Assembly (NCBI RefSeq): GCF_019578655.1 | Contig: NC_063257.1 | Span: 6,572,001 to 6,636,000 of the forward strand | Reading direction: 5' to 3' | DNA length: 64,000 nucleotides | Source of the DNA: Ricinus communis | Lineage: Eukaryota > Streptophyta > Magnoliopsida > Malpighiales > Euphorbiaceae | Shown here: piece by piece, positions 46,201 through 59,640 of the stretch | How the letters are laid out: each line of letters starts with the position of its first letter | How positions within the stretch are numbered: position 1 is the stretch's first letter | The notes under the pieces: generated by a model | What the model saw: the letters and a program-made list of their open reading frames with translations, nothing else | Told to the model about the DNA's origin: nothing | Database searches by the model: none | Program-made: the position numbers and the translations under genes

Positions 46201-48358
46201 TATTGCGCTTATTACAACATATATCTAGCATGAAATATATTTTAGCTGGCTTGTTGGATGATCTTCCGAACAGTATGCTGGGCCCATGACATTTATATGC
46301 AAACTTACTAATATTTTGTAATTAACATTATAAGCAATTAACAGATAAATTGTTTTTTCATTTTCCTCTGATTGGAAAAACATACGGACTCGTGGATAAA
46401 TATAATTGTCGGCTAAAACAAAAATGACAAAAAGATTAAAAAAAAAAAAAAAAAAAGAGTAAATTAAGGTACGAAAAAAGCAAAGTAGAACGTGCAAAAT
46501 AATTAGCTGGTTTGGGCAATTATATCAAACAGTCAGCTAAAGAAAAAGGGTTTGTGTCTGATTTTGAAACCATGTATGTATCACAGCACAAACAAACAAA
46601 TCTTTATTATGAATTGTTGCAGCCTTCTCAGCTTGCATAATGCACCTCTCTTTACTTTCAACCTTGGCAACTATCATAACTTTCCTTAATTGCCAACACC
46701 AGCCAAATTTCATTCTTTGAAGAATAAAATTATATATAATTAAATTCAATTGCTGTTAGGGTTAGGTCTTCCAAATAAGCTTATGAATAAATTTAATCGT
46801 ATCAGTTTTCTTGACTGAATGATAATCCCAGAACACCAGCTGCTTTCCTCTCCTGCCAATACATTCCAGCAATACATATATAATTGCAAAAGAATTACTA
46901 ATAAAACTCAGGCAGGATCCATTAATTCTAATGTTATAATATTCTCTTCCAACAAACGTATTCTTTTCGTATGTATCAAAAATTTGGTGCCAAGAATCAG
47001 AAGGGTAAAAAACCTGGAACTTAAAAAGGACATGGAACAATTAATGCATGTCTGCCGCAGACGGCTATTGTGTCTGAATTATACAAGACAAGCGAATACC
47101 GGTTCTAATAATTAATTCTTAATCCCTGTTTACTTCGACTAATTAATAACTAAAAATAAAATCATAAAATCACACTATAAAAAGATTTCTATGAGATTGC
47201 AATTCTTCGTACATCTACTTGCTACCAAATTAGGTTTTAGATCAGACAGTACCGAATTTAAGTTTTATTTTTTTTATTTCTTTTAAAATATAATATTTTA
47301 TTCTCTATATCAAATTAATATATTTACATGCTAATAAAAGAAGTTATCGTTATTTTTGTTTTTAATTTTTATTTTGTAATTTTGTTTGACGTTTATGCTT
47401 TTTAAGGCATGTGAATATTTAAAGAAATTGCAATGGCGAGGCCCTTTCTCGCCTCACAGTCGCATTGCATAGGTAGCAAATAATGGTAATATACAACCCA
47501 TCTGTACATAATTTGGCAGGTCTAGGCGCTGCAAAGCTCCATTTACACGTCGGTTTCGAGATTTGTGCACCCATGTTCAATTTGGTCCCTCTTCTTTCTG
47601 TTGTTTGTTTCTTAGGAATACTGCTCAGAAAAATCAAGAATTAGAATCAGAATTAGCAATATATACTCCCATCATTCATGCATATATGGTCAATTTCTGT
47701 TGTTCTGGAATGTACTTTTCAGCCAAATATTCTTTTCATATGGCATTTCAAAATCTTTTATCACCAATCAAGAAGTCCTAAAAATATCTTAAAAAACAAA
47801 ATATTGATTAAACAGTACCAAATTAGTGGATAAATGGAATAGCACTCTTTCTGTATAATAGGGGGTCCCTCCATTGTTTGTTTATTTGAGAATAAAATAG
47901 AATATGATGGTAAAACTTTCTAGGCATCCACCACATGTTTCTTGAAGACATTGTAAGTTACTGAAGACATCATAGTATTAGTTAGGGAAAATCCACCTAA
48001 CCTTTTGACTATGGTTTGGTCTAAATGTTTAAAAGAAAAAGAAAAAGATGATGGGAAATCCATAATTAAAAATAAAAAAAATTAATGAGCATATCAAGAT
48101 TTGTAACGAATTACAGCTCATAATGGGTATTGGTACCTATAAAACTACACCAATGACTTTTAAATAGCCCTCAAGTTGAAAGATGCACATAGTAATAATA
48201 ATAATAAGGTGTTTAGGTGTTACTGAAGTATGATTATTTAATTTAAAAGTTTATTTATTTAATTTAATTAAAAAAGGGTTTAATATATTTTATCTAAATT
48301 AGAATCTTAAATACTTTAATGAAAAGGGTATTTATGTTATGCCCCACCCAGACATCTT

Positions 48359-48380
48359 TCTCTCTCTCTCTCTCTCTCTC
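48359..48380. repeat. TC microsatellite
   Basis: Eleven TC units in a row, in AT-rich spacer. Confidence 0.9.
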
Positions 48381-49456
48381 TATCTGTTGTTTTTTCTTCT
48401 TTTTCTTTTTACCAAGAAAGATTCATATACTCGAGCCCTGAGGCAATCAATCCGAGTACAATGCCTCAGCAGCACAGTTTGCTGGAGGATTACGAAAATT
48501 ATTTGAACCTCTTATCAAATTTTTCCAGCTCAACAAATCTCAATGTCTGATTCTGATACCTTTTTGTTTGCCATGTAAACAACTAAATAGATATGACAAC
48601 CTACCAAATAAGATGTTATATATTTGGATGTCAAATATAAACAAAAACCATTAATTTCCAAATTACAAAAAAAATAATTATTATTATATCTCACTTTATA
48701 TTTTCTCTCTACTTTACAAAGAAAAACAAAAATAAGAGTGAAAATTAAAAGATAGATTCTCACTTTTATATTCATACATCCAAATAAGAGGAAAGAAAAT
48801 AAAACTTATTTTCCGTAACAAGATGTCCAAACATATGGGCAAGGAAAAAAGAAGAGTTTGATGGAGAAGCAGTTGTGAAGGTAGTGATAATAAAAAAAAA
48901 AAAAAAAAAGAGAAAAATATCAAATGGTAATAAAAAAACAAAAATAAGTTTAAAAGAAAGTCATAATCAGTGAGAGATCCTAGGCAGTGGACACAAAAAT
49001 CAGAATGATATAGACCTGTGCTTTGGGTCCGAGCAACTCAGACAATAGAAGGTCCCAAAGAAGAGAGCAACAGCTACAGCTACCACTACTAAACTTAACA
49101 CACAGGTCAAAAGAGAAACCATAAAACTATTCTACTGTTAAGGTAGGATGCCACCACATCAGGCCTCGACTACTGTCACCACTCTTTGACCCCTCTCTCT
49201 ACTAACCCAAGAAACAAAAAAAAAAAAAAATTAAAAAAGAACACTAAAAAGAATAAAGATTAAACCTCTGCACCACTTCCTAGGCTCTGATTTTATACAA
49301 TTCAACCACAATCACTAAAATGCCCTCCTAAGTTGTCAGGAATACTGAATACTTCCTTCGATTTAAGTGTCCAGTGGCCCCAAGGGGTAGTATATAGTAA
49401 TATGTACAGCCCCTGTTTTTCTTAAGGATAGGAGCACAGGGAGTAAAATTAAAGAA

Positions 49457-49469
49457 GGAGAGAGAGAGA

Positions 49470-49505
<36 letters not shown>
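49457..49505. repeat. GA microsatellite, interrupted
   Basis: About 49 bp of GA repeats with AAG interruptions. The Ser-Leu-rich frames read across it on the minus strand are products of the repeat. Confidence 0.9.
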
Positions 49506-50158
49506 TGGTAAAAGGGAAGAAAGAGGAGGAAGCAGCGCATCTCTTCTCAAAATATACACTTTCTCTGCTTTTCATGCCAATAAGATTTTAACTCATCCTC
49601 CTCTTCCTCCTGCCCTCACTGCAAAAAGGAAAGCAAGAGACCCCATTTTCTATACAGCAGGACACATACAACACATGCACTTGCACAATTTGAATGGGGA
49701 AGAAAGACTGTGTGAGAGAGAGTCAGTCTCTTCTTCTCCAACAATAAGCTGATCCAAAACATTTCTTTTTCTCCTTTTTTTCCTATTTGTTTTCAGAGTC
49801 GCACAATCAAAAAATATTATATAATATTATAATAATGATATTCACGAAATTCCATAACTATCCATCTCTTTTTGTATTAAGCTGTACACTTTTCTTATTC
49901 CAAGAGACCCCTCTCCAACCCCAATTTCTTTTCTTTTTCTTCTTTCTTTTTTTCTTTTTTTAAATCTTTTCTCTGGGAAACATTTTCCCTGTTCCCTATA
50001 CCTATCTTTCAAATCTTCACAATTCATAACCCTTAGCTCCCCACAAAAAAATATTTCCAAAAATATAATAAGAATTTAAAAAAAAAAAAAGGAAATCAGA
50101 ACCAAGTTTTCCTCCTCCTCCCTCCCCTGAATTTACAAGAGCTTCCACCTTCATCTTT

Positions 50159-50242
50159 ATGGCTGATCTTCAAAATTCAGCCAGAAGCCGACACGAAAAC
50201 CTGCTGCAGCCGAGCTCTTCTACCACATCAGTAGTGGCTTGA
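50159..50242 (+). CDS. short coding-like ORF, 27 aa, convergent with PIP5K 3' end
   Basis: ATG at 50159, TGA at 50240-50242. The peptide (MADLQNSARSRHENLLQPSS, then STTSVVA) looks like a normal protein N-terminus and is GC-richer than its flanks. It follows a pyrimidine-rich stretch like a plant 5' leader. A possible donor (CAGTAGTGG) lies near its end, but no downstream exon was found. It overlaps the region where the PIP5K 3' UTR should be on the other strand. It could be exon 1 of a truncated gene, a small peptide gene, or 3' UTR sequence. Confidence 0.2.
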   Translation: MADLQNSARSRHENLLQPSSSTTSVVA

Positions 50243-50400
50243 TCTCTCCTTCTCAAATATTATTTGCTCAAAATCTACTGCAGGAAAAAGGCTTAATTCC
50301 CTCGGTAGTTTTTCTCTTAAAAGAATGGCAGCTCAGATTCCAGCAAAAATTACCTTTTTCGTTTAACAAGACTGGTGTTCTTGCAATTTCATCCCCATTG

Positions 50401-53400
50401 CTACCTGTCTTCTATAAATATTCTGCCAATGAAATCCCTGAATCTTTTTGAGTAGTGTTTGGGATCGACTGCTGAGATTGAGGTAGGATCGGCTTGTAAA
50501 GATTTGTAGGCATGCTCTAATTTCTTGCTAATATCATAGTCTTGTAAGATATCAATGATCCCAAAATAAAGAACTACTTCATATATCTCACCACTTCTAG
50601 AAGGGGTCAAATGGTTAATCCCACCAGGGATGTACTGATCAAAATCACTTCTCCGCGCCATTCGTTCTGCTCTTGCTGGCATATTTGCTCCTAACCTTAT
50701 CAATGGTTTCCTGCGTAGGATATATTTTCAATTCAATTCATTACTTAAATCCACATAATTGTTAGTAAATAACACTGATATAAACATAAAAATGGTAATC
50801 AGAAAAACGAACACTTAATAAACCAATTCACCACCAACATATTCAGCCAAAAAAGAAAAAGAAAAATCAAGGAGCTGCCTTGGCTCTTATCTAGTCAAGG
50901 CATAGGACCACCACCATGTACAAGCCCCACAAACCACTGCTGTCTACTGAAATACCCCCCACAATTGTAGCAATACAAAACAAGCCACTCTCAATTATTA
51001 TTCAGTTGGTCATGATAAATTGAATGATAAAAATTAATGCCCAAACCAACACTCAACCACATGCTTTGTAATTGCTAGTTCCATGAATATTTACAAGTCA
51101 ACCATTAATCGTGCAAATACTTTTAGCTAACCAACATTACCAAAACTGTAGCTAACGAGTCAAAACCAGAAGGAACAAGAAATATACCGGCCAACTAAAA
51201 TCCTATCTCTGTCTTGTAGCTCTGCCTCAAGAAACCGGCAGCCACGCATGAATTTTTCATTTTGATAGGAATCCTTGTTTCCTGCATAGCATATGCATTC
51301 AATTAGCCCCCGCATATTGCCACAAAAAATCTTCTCCCAATTTTTCAATAATAAAAAAAGAAAAACACATTAAGCAAGATGGTAGAGTTAATTACCGGAG
51401 CGCAAAACAAATGGTGATAGCCCCATTTTGTCACAAGTATTATCATCGCGGAAGTGAAGGCCAACCAAGAGACTGTAATCCATAATTCTCTCAGCTTCCA
51501 AAAATTCACAATCCCGATTAATTTGCCTGCACATTATTGACAAGTACGTTAAGATAAATGCAGGCGAGACCAACTGCAGAAATCAAGTAAAATACAATAT
51601 TTATCCACTAAAACTTACTTGATGAGCTCCTGGTACCAATTTCGTTGAAGACGAAAAACAAAATTGAGATCCAGGTCCTTGAGAGTTGTGGTTTCATCTA
51701 TCTCACCCTCAGGCTTATCTGTTGTGCGGCCATGGGAGGATCCTTTCAGGTCAAATCTCCTATGTATTGGATACTCGGAGCAAAACAAATTGCCCATCAC
51801 AATGAAGCGAGTCTGGTTACAAAAATAACCACATGATCAGACATGGAAATGAAATTGGATTACCAAACAAACCAGTTGAACTCCGCACTTCCCACCACAT
51901 ACTTTTTGTCCACCAATTGGTTTAACACAATGGACACCGAAGAACTTTGTCACCAATGAATTTTCATACCGACAAACATGTTGGTAATAACTGGGAAGCA
52001 TCCTGATTAGCACCTAGCCAATGTTAAACAAAACTTCAGAACCAAAGAAATTTCCACTTATGCACCAATTGACATTTTCATGCCTCCACTAACTTGAAAC
52101 TTAATAGAACAGAAATCGATGAAGTTGGCAACTAACCTTGACTTCAGATTTCTTTACAGTCTTGATCATGAATCTGTCATCCTGAGTAAGGTAAAAGAAG
52201 CTTCCACTTTTCCCAGGAGAAGACAGCTCTCTGAGGGCATCATTTCCACAAATAGCTAGCATGTAATCAGCAGTATCCACATGGAATAGCCCCCTCAAAT
52301 GTCTATAGCAAGCAAGGAGGAAAACAAAACATATACAATCAGGTTAGCACCATAACATAAATATGATTAAATAAAAGGGATCCAGAAAAAGCACCCAATC
52401 TATGACAGCATACTAGATGAAATCAATTGAGATCCTAATTTTTCACGTTAATAAAAAGCATAAGATAGGTTGTATACGAATAATACCTAAACACCATTGG
52501 ACAATAATCCTTCCAACGGAACTCCACAGATTGATGTGGAGGCGTAATCTTTGATCCTTCAGCAGGAAACCTAGTCCAGAACTTCTCCTTTGGATCAAAA
52601 TCACTGGGCTTCAATTCCCTCAAAATCTGGGCATGTTTCCCAACGGAACACCTAAATAAATAGTACACCGTTACAAAATTAAAACCAACCTCCAAAATGC
52701 ACAAACATCAGATAGATTATTGTTAAAAACAAAACAAACATAATTACCGGATGCCCAATTGCAAATTAAGCATCAACTCATAATTCTTATGGCCTTTAGA
52801 TATAGTCTCCCCAGGCTTCTTCACTTCACCACCACTAAAACAGCACGGCCCTCTTCTGAACTGTCTAATCCCCATCCCATTCCGATCCAACAACCCTTCT
52901 CTATAAATCATTGAAGCTTCAACTGTATCAATAATATCACAAGTAATATCACCGGCCTCACCATCACTTTCCCATATGCAAATCCTTGGTAAATTCACCA
53001 TATTACTTCCATCCACCGACGACCTCTTCCTCGTCGGCGGCAAAACCAAATCACCACCACCACTCTCTTTACCATTTCCAGGATAAAAAGTACCGGACAG
53101 TTCATGTCCACTCATTAAATCTTTATTATTCCAAGTACCCACATAACAGCTTCCGTCGGTCCATTTAAAAATCCCATTCCCTTTTGGAACCCCATTTTCC
53201 CACTGCCCATCGTAACGATTTCCGTTAGCCCAAACCAAAACACCTCTACCTGAAATGACGCCATTTTTCCATTCCCCGTCGTACACATTCCCATTTTTCC
53301 ACACGTATCTTCCTTTCCCATCTTGCACATTCTTTTTCCATGTTCCCTCGTAAAAATCTCCATTCGCATATCTCTTTTGCCCGTACCCGTGTTTTCTATC

Positions 53401-53901
53401 GGCGCTCCATGACCCGCGGTAGGTGTCCCCGTCCGATCCTATAAACGTACCGAATCCTTCCATCCGACCCGACTTGAATTCCCCTTCGTATGTTGCTCCC
53501 GATGGCCACGAGAACTTCCCTTTTCCCGAGGCCTTCCCACGCCGCCACTCTCCTTCGTACATGCACCCGTCTCTCCACAAATATTTACCCGATCCGTTAG
53601 GCGCATTACCCGAAAATGACCCAGTATAGAGATCGCCGTTTGGAAGGACTTTCTCCACTGTGGTAGTGGTGGTTGAGTCCAGTGGTCCGGTGTTTGTGGG
53701 TGCGACTCTACGGTTGGCGGATTGAGATCGGGTTCGGTTCACCAAAATGGGTCTTGAGCTGTCTTTACTTTCCGGTACTAGAACAATAACCTTATCTTGC
53801 TCGTGTTCCTGTTCCTGTTGCTGTTCTCCTGATTTCTTCTTCTTCCCAGTTGAAACAACGTCGCTGATTGGCTCATCAACAAGTATAACTCCTTCACGCA
53901 T
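50401..53901 (-). CDS. phosphatidylinositol 4-phosphate 5-kinase with MORN repeats (plant PIP5K subfamily B)
   Basis: Phosphorylates PI4P to PI(4,5)P2 at the plasma membrane, controlling vesicle traffic, cytoskeleton and tip growth. Minus-strand exons: 53901-52748, 52651-52487, 52302-52137, 52013-51903, 51812-51619, 51526-51396, 51281-51188, 50710-50401. All junctions are GT-AG, phases agree, and the product is 774 aa, normal for the family. The N-terminus is a variable polar region with a Gln/Glu run and a TRSQSANRR block. Eight MORN repeats begin at residues 92, 115, 138, 161, 184, 207, 230 and 253, exactly 23 apart. A linker leads to the kinase domain with [50 protein letters not shown] and [20 protein letters not shown]. 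Glu737 in the KKLEH activation-loop motif marks type I (PI4P 5-kinase) specificity. The number within the family is not assigned. Confidence 0.97.
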
Positions 53902-54240
53902 TTTTGGCTCATAAAAAAAATTTAATTAATTCCCCTCCTTGTCCTTCTCTCTTCTCTGGAACCCACGGATGTCTATCTTAGCACAGCATTTGGTGAGTTG
54001 GTGAATTCGTGGGAAAGAAATCGCCGGCGAGAGGAATGGTGTTTGTGGCTTTAGGTTTTTCTTTTCTTCTTTTTCTTCTCCCCCTCTGTCTCTCTCTCTC
54101 TCTCTCTAAAAACTTTTCTTTTCTTTTTGTTGTTCTCTTTAGTGCATCGCTGTGTGTTGGGGGAAATAGGGAGGTGGGCAATGGAATCCTACAAACACAA
54201 ACACCACAAGCAGGACAGGGTACACAGACAGAGAAAGTAT
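53902..54240 (-). promoter_or_regulatory. 5' flank of PIP5K with pyrimidine/purine tract
   Basis: A TC run at 54089-54107 on the plus strand becomes a GA-rich leader or promoter tract on the coding strand. A small plus-strand frame here (54009-54242) is a by-product of the tract. No uORF of interest was verified. Confidence 0.4.
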
Positions 54241-57200
54241 AGAATAGTAATCAAACCAATCTAATCTAAACTCAGCTCAGCCCAAAATAAAAACCAATAA
54301 TTATACAAATACTTTTTATATTTTCTTTAAAACCCAAAAAATAAAAAACGAAAATTACAAAAGTGTATAATGAGCCAGCCTTTTGCCTAGGGAACGTTGC
54401 TACTAACTATGCGAGTAAATACACACACTAACACTCCAGCTCAGCTCAGCTCAGCTTTTTTATCTTGATTTACTTTCTTAGTAGAAATTTAAATAAAATA
54501 TATAAATATTGACATTACGATAATACCCTTAGTATTTGTCCATAATTACAGAATGGTAAAAACAGTGTAGAAGGGGCTGAGAAATAGAATTAATACCAAT
54601 CTAGTTCTAGTTCTAGTTCCATTATAACGTGACGGAATCCCATAGGAGCTTGGGTCCCAACTGGGGTATCATCACGTAATTTCTTTGTTCCTTTATTTGC
54701 CCTTCTTGTTTGTTTTTATTTCCAACAAAAACAAGAAACTGGAAACACCAAAGAAAAATGAGAAACAGAATACCTGTTTTAGGACATAAAATTAGAGAGA
54801 GGGGTTAACTACGTTGGAAGAAATCCATAATTTTTGCATTGAGGCTGAGAATCCAAAAAATATTATTTTTATTTTATTTTATTTTTCTGGTAGGTAATTG
54901 ATAATATTCTACAACTGGACTTTGGGTGGCCTTCAAATATTTTCTAACAGAATCTCGTCTATCTGATGATGAAAGACACCAACATCCCACGTTATTATTA
55001 TTATTATTTCAAGAAAGAAAGAACAGCGAAAAAAACCAGAAAACTCTCTTTGCAATAAGTGTCATCCGTAGAATATTATCTTCTTACTTCTTAGTTAATC
55101 CCACCAAATTATTAACATAAAACATATCATTGTCATCTTATATTATTTGTCTCTAAAATTAGCACATCCTCCTTTGACAAAAATAGGTTGCTTTCTATAT
55201 ATTTCTTATTATTTATAAATAAATAAAAAAGGGCAATATAGTAATTTTCAATATTTAGTGAACATACTCATCAACTCATACATCTCCAAACTTTATTTGA
55301 TTTTTATTTTAATATTGAAAGGCCTGTTGCTCTCTTTGGAAATGGCGGAGGTGCAGCTATGAATCATGAAGGGATGGACTTTAAATTACCATAGTATGGC
55401 CCATTTCACCTTTTAGTGGGTTGTCCAACTGTTCTAATTTTGTTTAAGTGACGATAATAATACGACCCGAAGATTTGGAACCAGTTTAATATGATTTAAA
55501 GAGACTCATAATTAAACATCGTTTTCATCCTTAAATTTATTGATCCCAATTTCTGTTAGTTTTAGCTTCAATCTAAAGTCATCTAGAGATTACCTAACTT
55601 TTTCCAAATGCTCAACTTCCTTTACGACAGTAACTCTTAGAAGAAACAAATAGAGGTCTGTGTGTTTGTTTGGGTCAATTATTAGACTTGGGTCGTTAGC
55701 AATTGGAAACCAATGCCGTTAAAAATCTATTTTTAATTTAACATGCCATTTCCTTTTATATATGTTTACAATTTGTTGAATATAAACCATTATTGTGGCC
55801 GTCCATAATCCATCATCATATACCAATTTTTCCAAACCTATATTGTCATTCCAAATATTGTTTACAGGGAACAAGGAAGAGTATGAAAATAAAATAAATG
55901 ATGTAATATTCTGCACAACAGGCTAAATTTTGAGTTTTTCTTTTATAAGGGTAAAAAGATTATTTATTAAGCTCAAACTCGATAAATCAATCGATCATCT
56001 CCGAGAGATTTTCTATTTCAAAAAAGGATACACACACTCACATTAAAATTTTTATTATGATTTTAATAAATATAATTTACACCATGATATCTATAATATT
56101 CAAAATAAAATTCCCTAAATTGTCAACTCTCTACTCTCTGAAGCTCATTTGCAACAGATTTTACAGAATCTTCTTTGAGTTTTTCTCTTATATAATTCTC
56201 TAAAAGAAGCATCACTGATTTACTCTCAAGTAACAAATGCCAAGTAAATAATATATACACGAGCATCATGATGAACAATAATTTTCAGGTTTTTTCTTGG
56301 CAAAAAAGAAATTGAAGAAGAAGAAGAAGAAGAAGAGAGTGTAATGGGATGTTGGTCTCAGAATGCATGTGGACTAATAAATTCACCTTTAAAATCTTGT
56401 GACCCCTCATCACTGAGTAATCAATAATCTCTCATCTATTTGTATGACCTTTGTTTGAGGCACTCCATCCTTTCACACCTATGCTTTCAACTCCCCCATT
56501 CTTCTGCTCATCCATTATCACCTGCCCTATTTATTTATTTCTTCTTACTTAAGAATAAAGCAAAATGTTACTCTTTCCCTCCAGAAAACGTAGCCTTTTT
56601 TATCTGTCTAAAATTATAGTTTATTCGCTAATTTAATAATCAGTTTATTAAATATATTTTAATTAATTAATATAAATATTATCACATACAATTGATTCTT
56701 GCATTTTATATTTGAAAATTGTTTATTATAAAAAAGTCTAATAAAGCTATTTTAGAAAAAAATAGTAATAAAAATAAAATTAATATTTTTTTTGATATGC
56801 ATGTAAATAAAAAGTCAGACTGTATTTTTTAATAGAACTAATTACTTAAAAAAATATATGTATTTTGAGCATTTCTTTTTTTAAATTATTCAGTTCTTTT
56901 AAGTTTATTACAACAATCACTTCTTGTATAATTTGTTTTCTATTACAATATTCCCGTAAATTTGAAATAAAAGTCCAACAACAATACACATAAATGGCAC
57001 CGAAGATACTTAGAATAACAATAAAAAATAAAATAAAAAATCACATTACCAAAAATATATAAATATTATTTTTTAATCTCGACACAATTTAGATCAGTGC
57101 ACCGTATCAAAAAGCTATTTTATTGACACGATTTTTTATTATTTTATTTTTATTTTGACCTTAAGTATGTGTAGTGTTGTCGAATTTTTATTTTAAATTT

Positions 57201-59279
57201 AACGGAATCCTATAATAGAAAAAAAAATGCTTATACAAAAATAGTAATTGTTGCACTAAACTTAAAAGAATTGAATAATTTAGAAAAACCACTCAAAATA
57301 CATATATTTTTAGATAATTAGACTTTTTCATATAGAGAAAGCACTGTATAAACAATATCTTTGAATTGAGAAAGTGCAGACGACATTTTAGAGGAAGCAT
57401 GGGAATGGAAACCCGCAAAATACATTAGCCTTGAACAAGTAAAATCCAAAGAGGATCCTTTGCTTATTGGATTTTCCTGTCATTAACATTTGTTCCCAAA
57501 CAATAAAAGAAGACATTTTAACTCTACTTTACTTACTCACCTAACCATTTCAACAATGCTTTCTATATGCTATTTGTTATAGTATAACTCATTAATTCAT
57601 TTTAAATAATTATGTGTTGCAATAATGCTTTTCATTTTATTTATTCTATAATAATATTATTAATAAATAATACAAATTGTAAAGAGAGAGAATGCACAAA
57701 GTAATTTTCTTCATTCTTAAATTTAAGAGAACATGATTTTTAGAATATTTTAAAAATGGAATATGAGTTAAAAAGTCTATTAAACTCCTAGTTTTAAAAT
57801 ATAATTTCTATAACAGATAATAATATAATTTATTGGAATGCTCTTATAGACTCTAACTAATGATTCTTTATCATATCATTTTTTTTATTATTATTATTTC
57901 AACTACTAATAAATCCAAGCTTAGGTGGTGACCTTGAAATAATCCTTCATGATAGAGAAGTCTAATTATATAAAATGTGAGATATTTTATGGGCTTGAAT
58001 TTGATATAATAATTCTATATATTATAAAAGAATATTCGATTATTTAAATTATAAATTATCGGCAAGGTGGAGTCAAAGTTGAAAAGAGGGAGTTATTTCT
58101 TAAAAAAAAAATTAAGATGGACTTTAAATATATAACGAGTCTAAAAATATTTTTCAAATAATATGAAATTGAAATTAATAAATATAAAAATATTTGTATA
58201 TTTTGAATTATATATAGTATTTTCTTGAGAAATTTTAAAGTTTGAAGGACTTAAAGTCAAAAAGTTTTAAATACAAAAGTAAAATTTTAAATTTTTTGAG
58301 AAATAAAATTTTAAGAGAGGAGCCAAACAAAATGAACCGGTCAAAATATCATTTATTGATTTAATTAATCTAACCATTTGCTAAATCGGTCTAAGAAAAA
58401 TTAATTATATTTTATAATATTTAAAATAAATTAATAGTAAGTTATCAAATTTTAATAATATGTAATAAATTTTAAACTAATATTTAAATAATTAAATAAT
58501 ATATTTAAGCAGATGCATATTAATATAATTATATTTAAGAAATAATAAATATAAAATAAATAAATTGTAAAAATATAAATATTAAATTTAAATAAAATTA
58601 TTGTTCTTCTTTTATATACAACTTATAAATAATTTTAATACAAATTAGTTCAAATTTTAGTATTATATTTTTTATTTTTTAATATTTTTAATAAATATAT
58701 ATAAAAGTCGATTGAACCGGTTTTGTCCGGTTTAACACAAGTTCAATTTGGGTCAAATTGGTTTAACCGTAAATTTAATTTTTTTAAATAAATCATATCA
58801 AATTAACCATCCGTTTTTTGTTGACCGATCAGTATAACCCGATTTTTAAAATAATTATGCCCTTACTTAATGATATAAATAAAAATAAATATTATCTACA
58901 CAATATTATAATTTTAATTATTAGTTGAATAAAATGATATATAATTAACAAATTCCTCCTCCAATAATTTTCTTTCCCAATCAATTGCTTATTTAACACT
59001 TCAATGATATTAGCATATCCTCTAATCATTTGGCCATGCAACTTTGTGACCAATTTCAATGTATAACTCTATGTACTAAATTTTTATTCATAAGCAACAT
59101 ACCTTCCTTTTTTAAATGTAACTTAATTCATTATTTTTTCAAAAAAGATACAAGGTTTGAATTTCTTGTTATATTATTATCTTTAAAATATGGGCATATA
59201 ACTGCAATTTAGGCTCCAATTTTATAGTAAACAGAAACTAATTAAGAAAAAGAAAGAAAGAACAATTGAAATAACAAAA
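54241..59279. other. AT-rich gene-free spacer with short tandem repeats
   Basis: No gene recognised. Short tandem arrays are visible: CAGCT x4 at 54437-54456 and a hexamer (CTAGTT x3) at 54601-54619. The stretch at about 58330-58860 has several AACCGG/CCGGTT words at both ends, of the kind found in old non-autonomous plant transposons, but no boundaries could be fixed. Confidence 0.4.
56313..56336. repeat. GAA trinucleotide microsatellite
   Basis: About seven GAA units in the right-hand spacer. Confidence 0.85.
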
Positions 59280-59640
59280 GGGGTCGAGCCAAACAGTCAC
59301 TTTTACGGTTGGGACGGGGCGCCTGAGCTGGCAATCTCATGGGACCCACGTTGTTGTTTCAGTGTTTCTTTAGCTGTCCTGATGCGGGGGCCATTGTTAA
59401 GGAGGTCGCTGTCCAAACAGTCAGACGTGCGCCTCTGTCTGCCACCTCGACGTTTCAACGGCGACATCATCGTCGCCCATGCCTTTTCCACGTGGACGTT
59501 TCATTAACATGACACCTGTTACTCCTAAGTTGGATCAGATGTGCTATGTCCTTATGTGAAAGTCTGCTCTTCTACGCGTTTCCGTTGCCGCGTGTTTGTC
59601 CACACCATGTCCGTGATTTAGCAAATGTTATTTGTTTGTA
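59280..59640. promoter_or_regulatory. GC-rich island with G-box and CGCG motifs
   Basis: About 350 bp of clearly higher GC content in very AT-rich surroundings. It contains the palindrome TCCACGTGGA (59487-59496, a perfect G-box bound by bZIP/bHLH factors), plus ACGCGT and CGCGTG words (59574-59595) of the CAMTA type. A 62-codon minus-strand frame (59303-59491, MEKAWATMMSPLKRRGGRQR...) crosses it without a recognised domain. It may be a promoter whose transcript lies outside what I could detect, a distal enhancer, or a fragment of an old gene. Confidence 0.35.

Larger units (their letters stand above)
40221..50158. other. gene-free spacer with microsatellites
   Basis: About 10 kb with no convincing gene on either strand. 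The frames that stay open are AT- or CT-rich filler. Notable simple repeats: a TC run at about 48359-48380, a GA run at 49457-49505, and A tracts at 46438-46456 and 48893-48909. An 8-bp inverted repeat (CTGAGGCA/TGCCTCAG) lies at 48438-48469. A GC-richer patch at about 47430-47600 has no recognisable product. Confidence 0.4.

Noticed and set aside
48438..48469. 8-bp inverted repeat CTGAGGCA/TGCCTCAG
   Set aside because: Too short to support a terminator or RNA gene in a plant genome; kept only as a note in the spacer entry.
48855..48885. Partial match to the miR164 start (TGGAGAAGCAG)
   Set aside because: Only the first 11 bases match, and there is no foldback partner nearby.
49328..49575. 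Ser/Leu-rich minus-strand frames
   Set aside because: Direct translation of the GA microsatellite.
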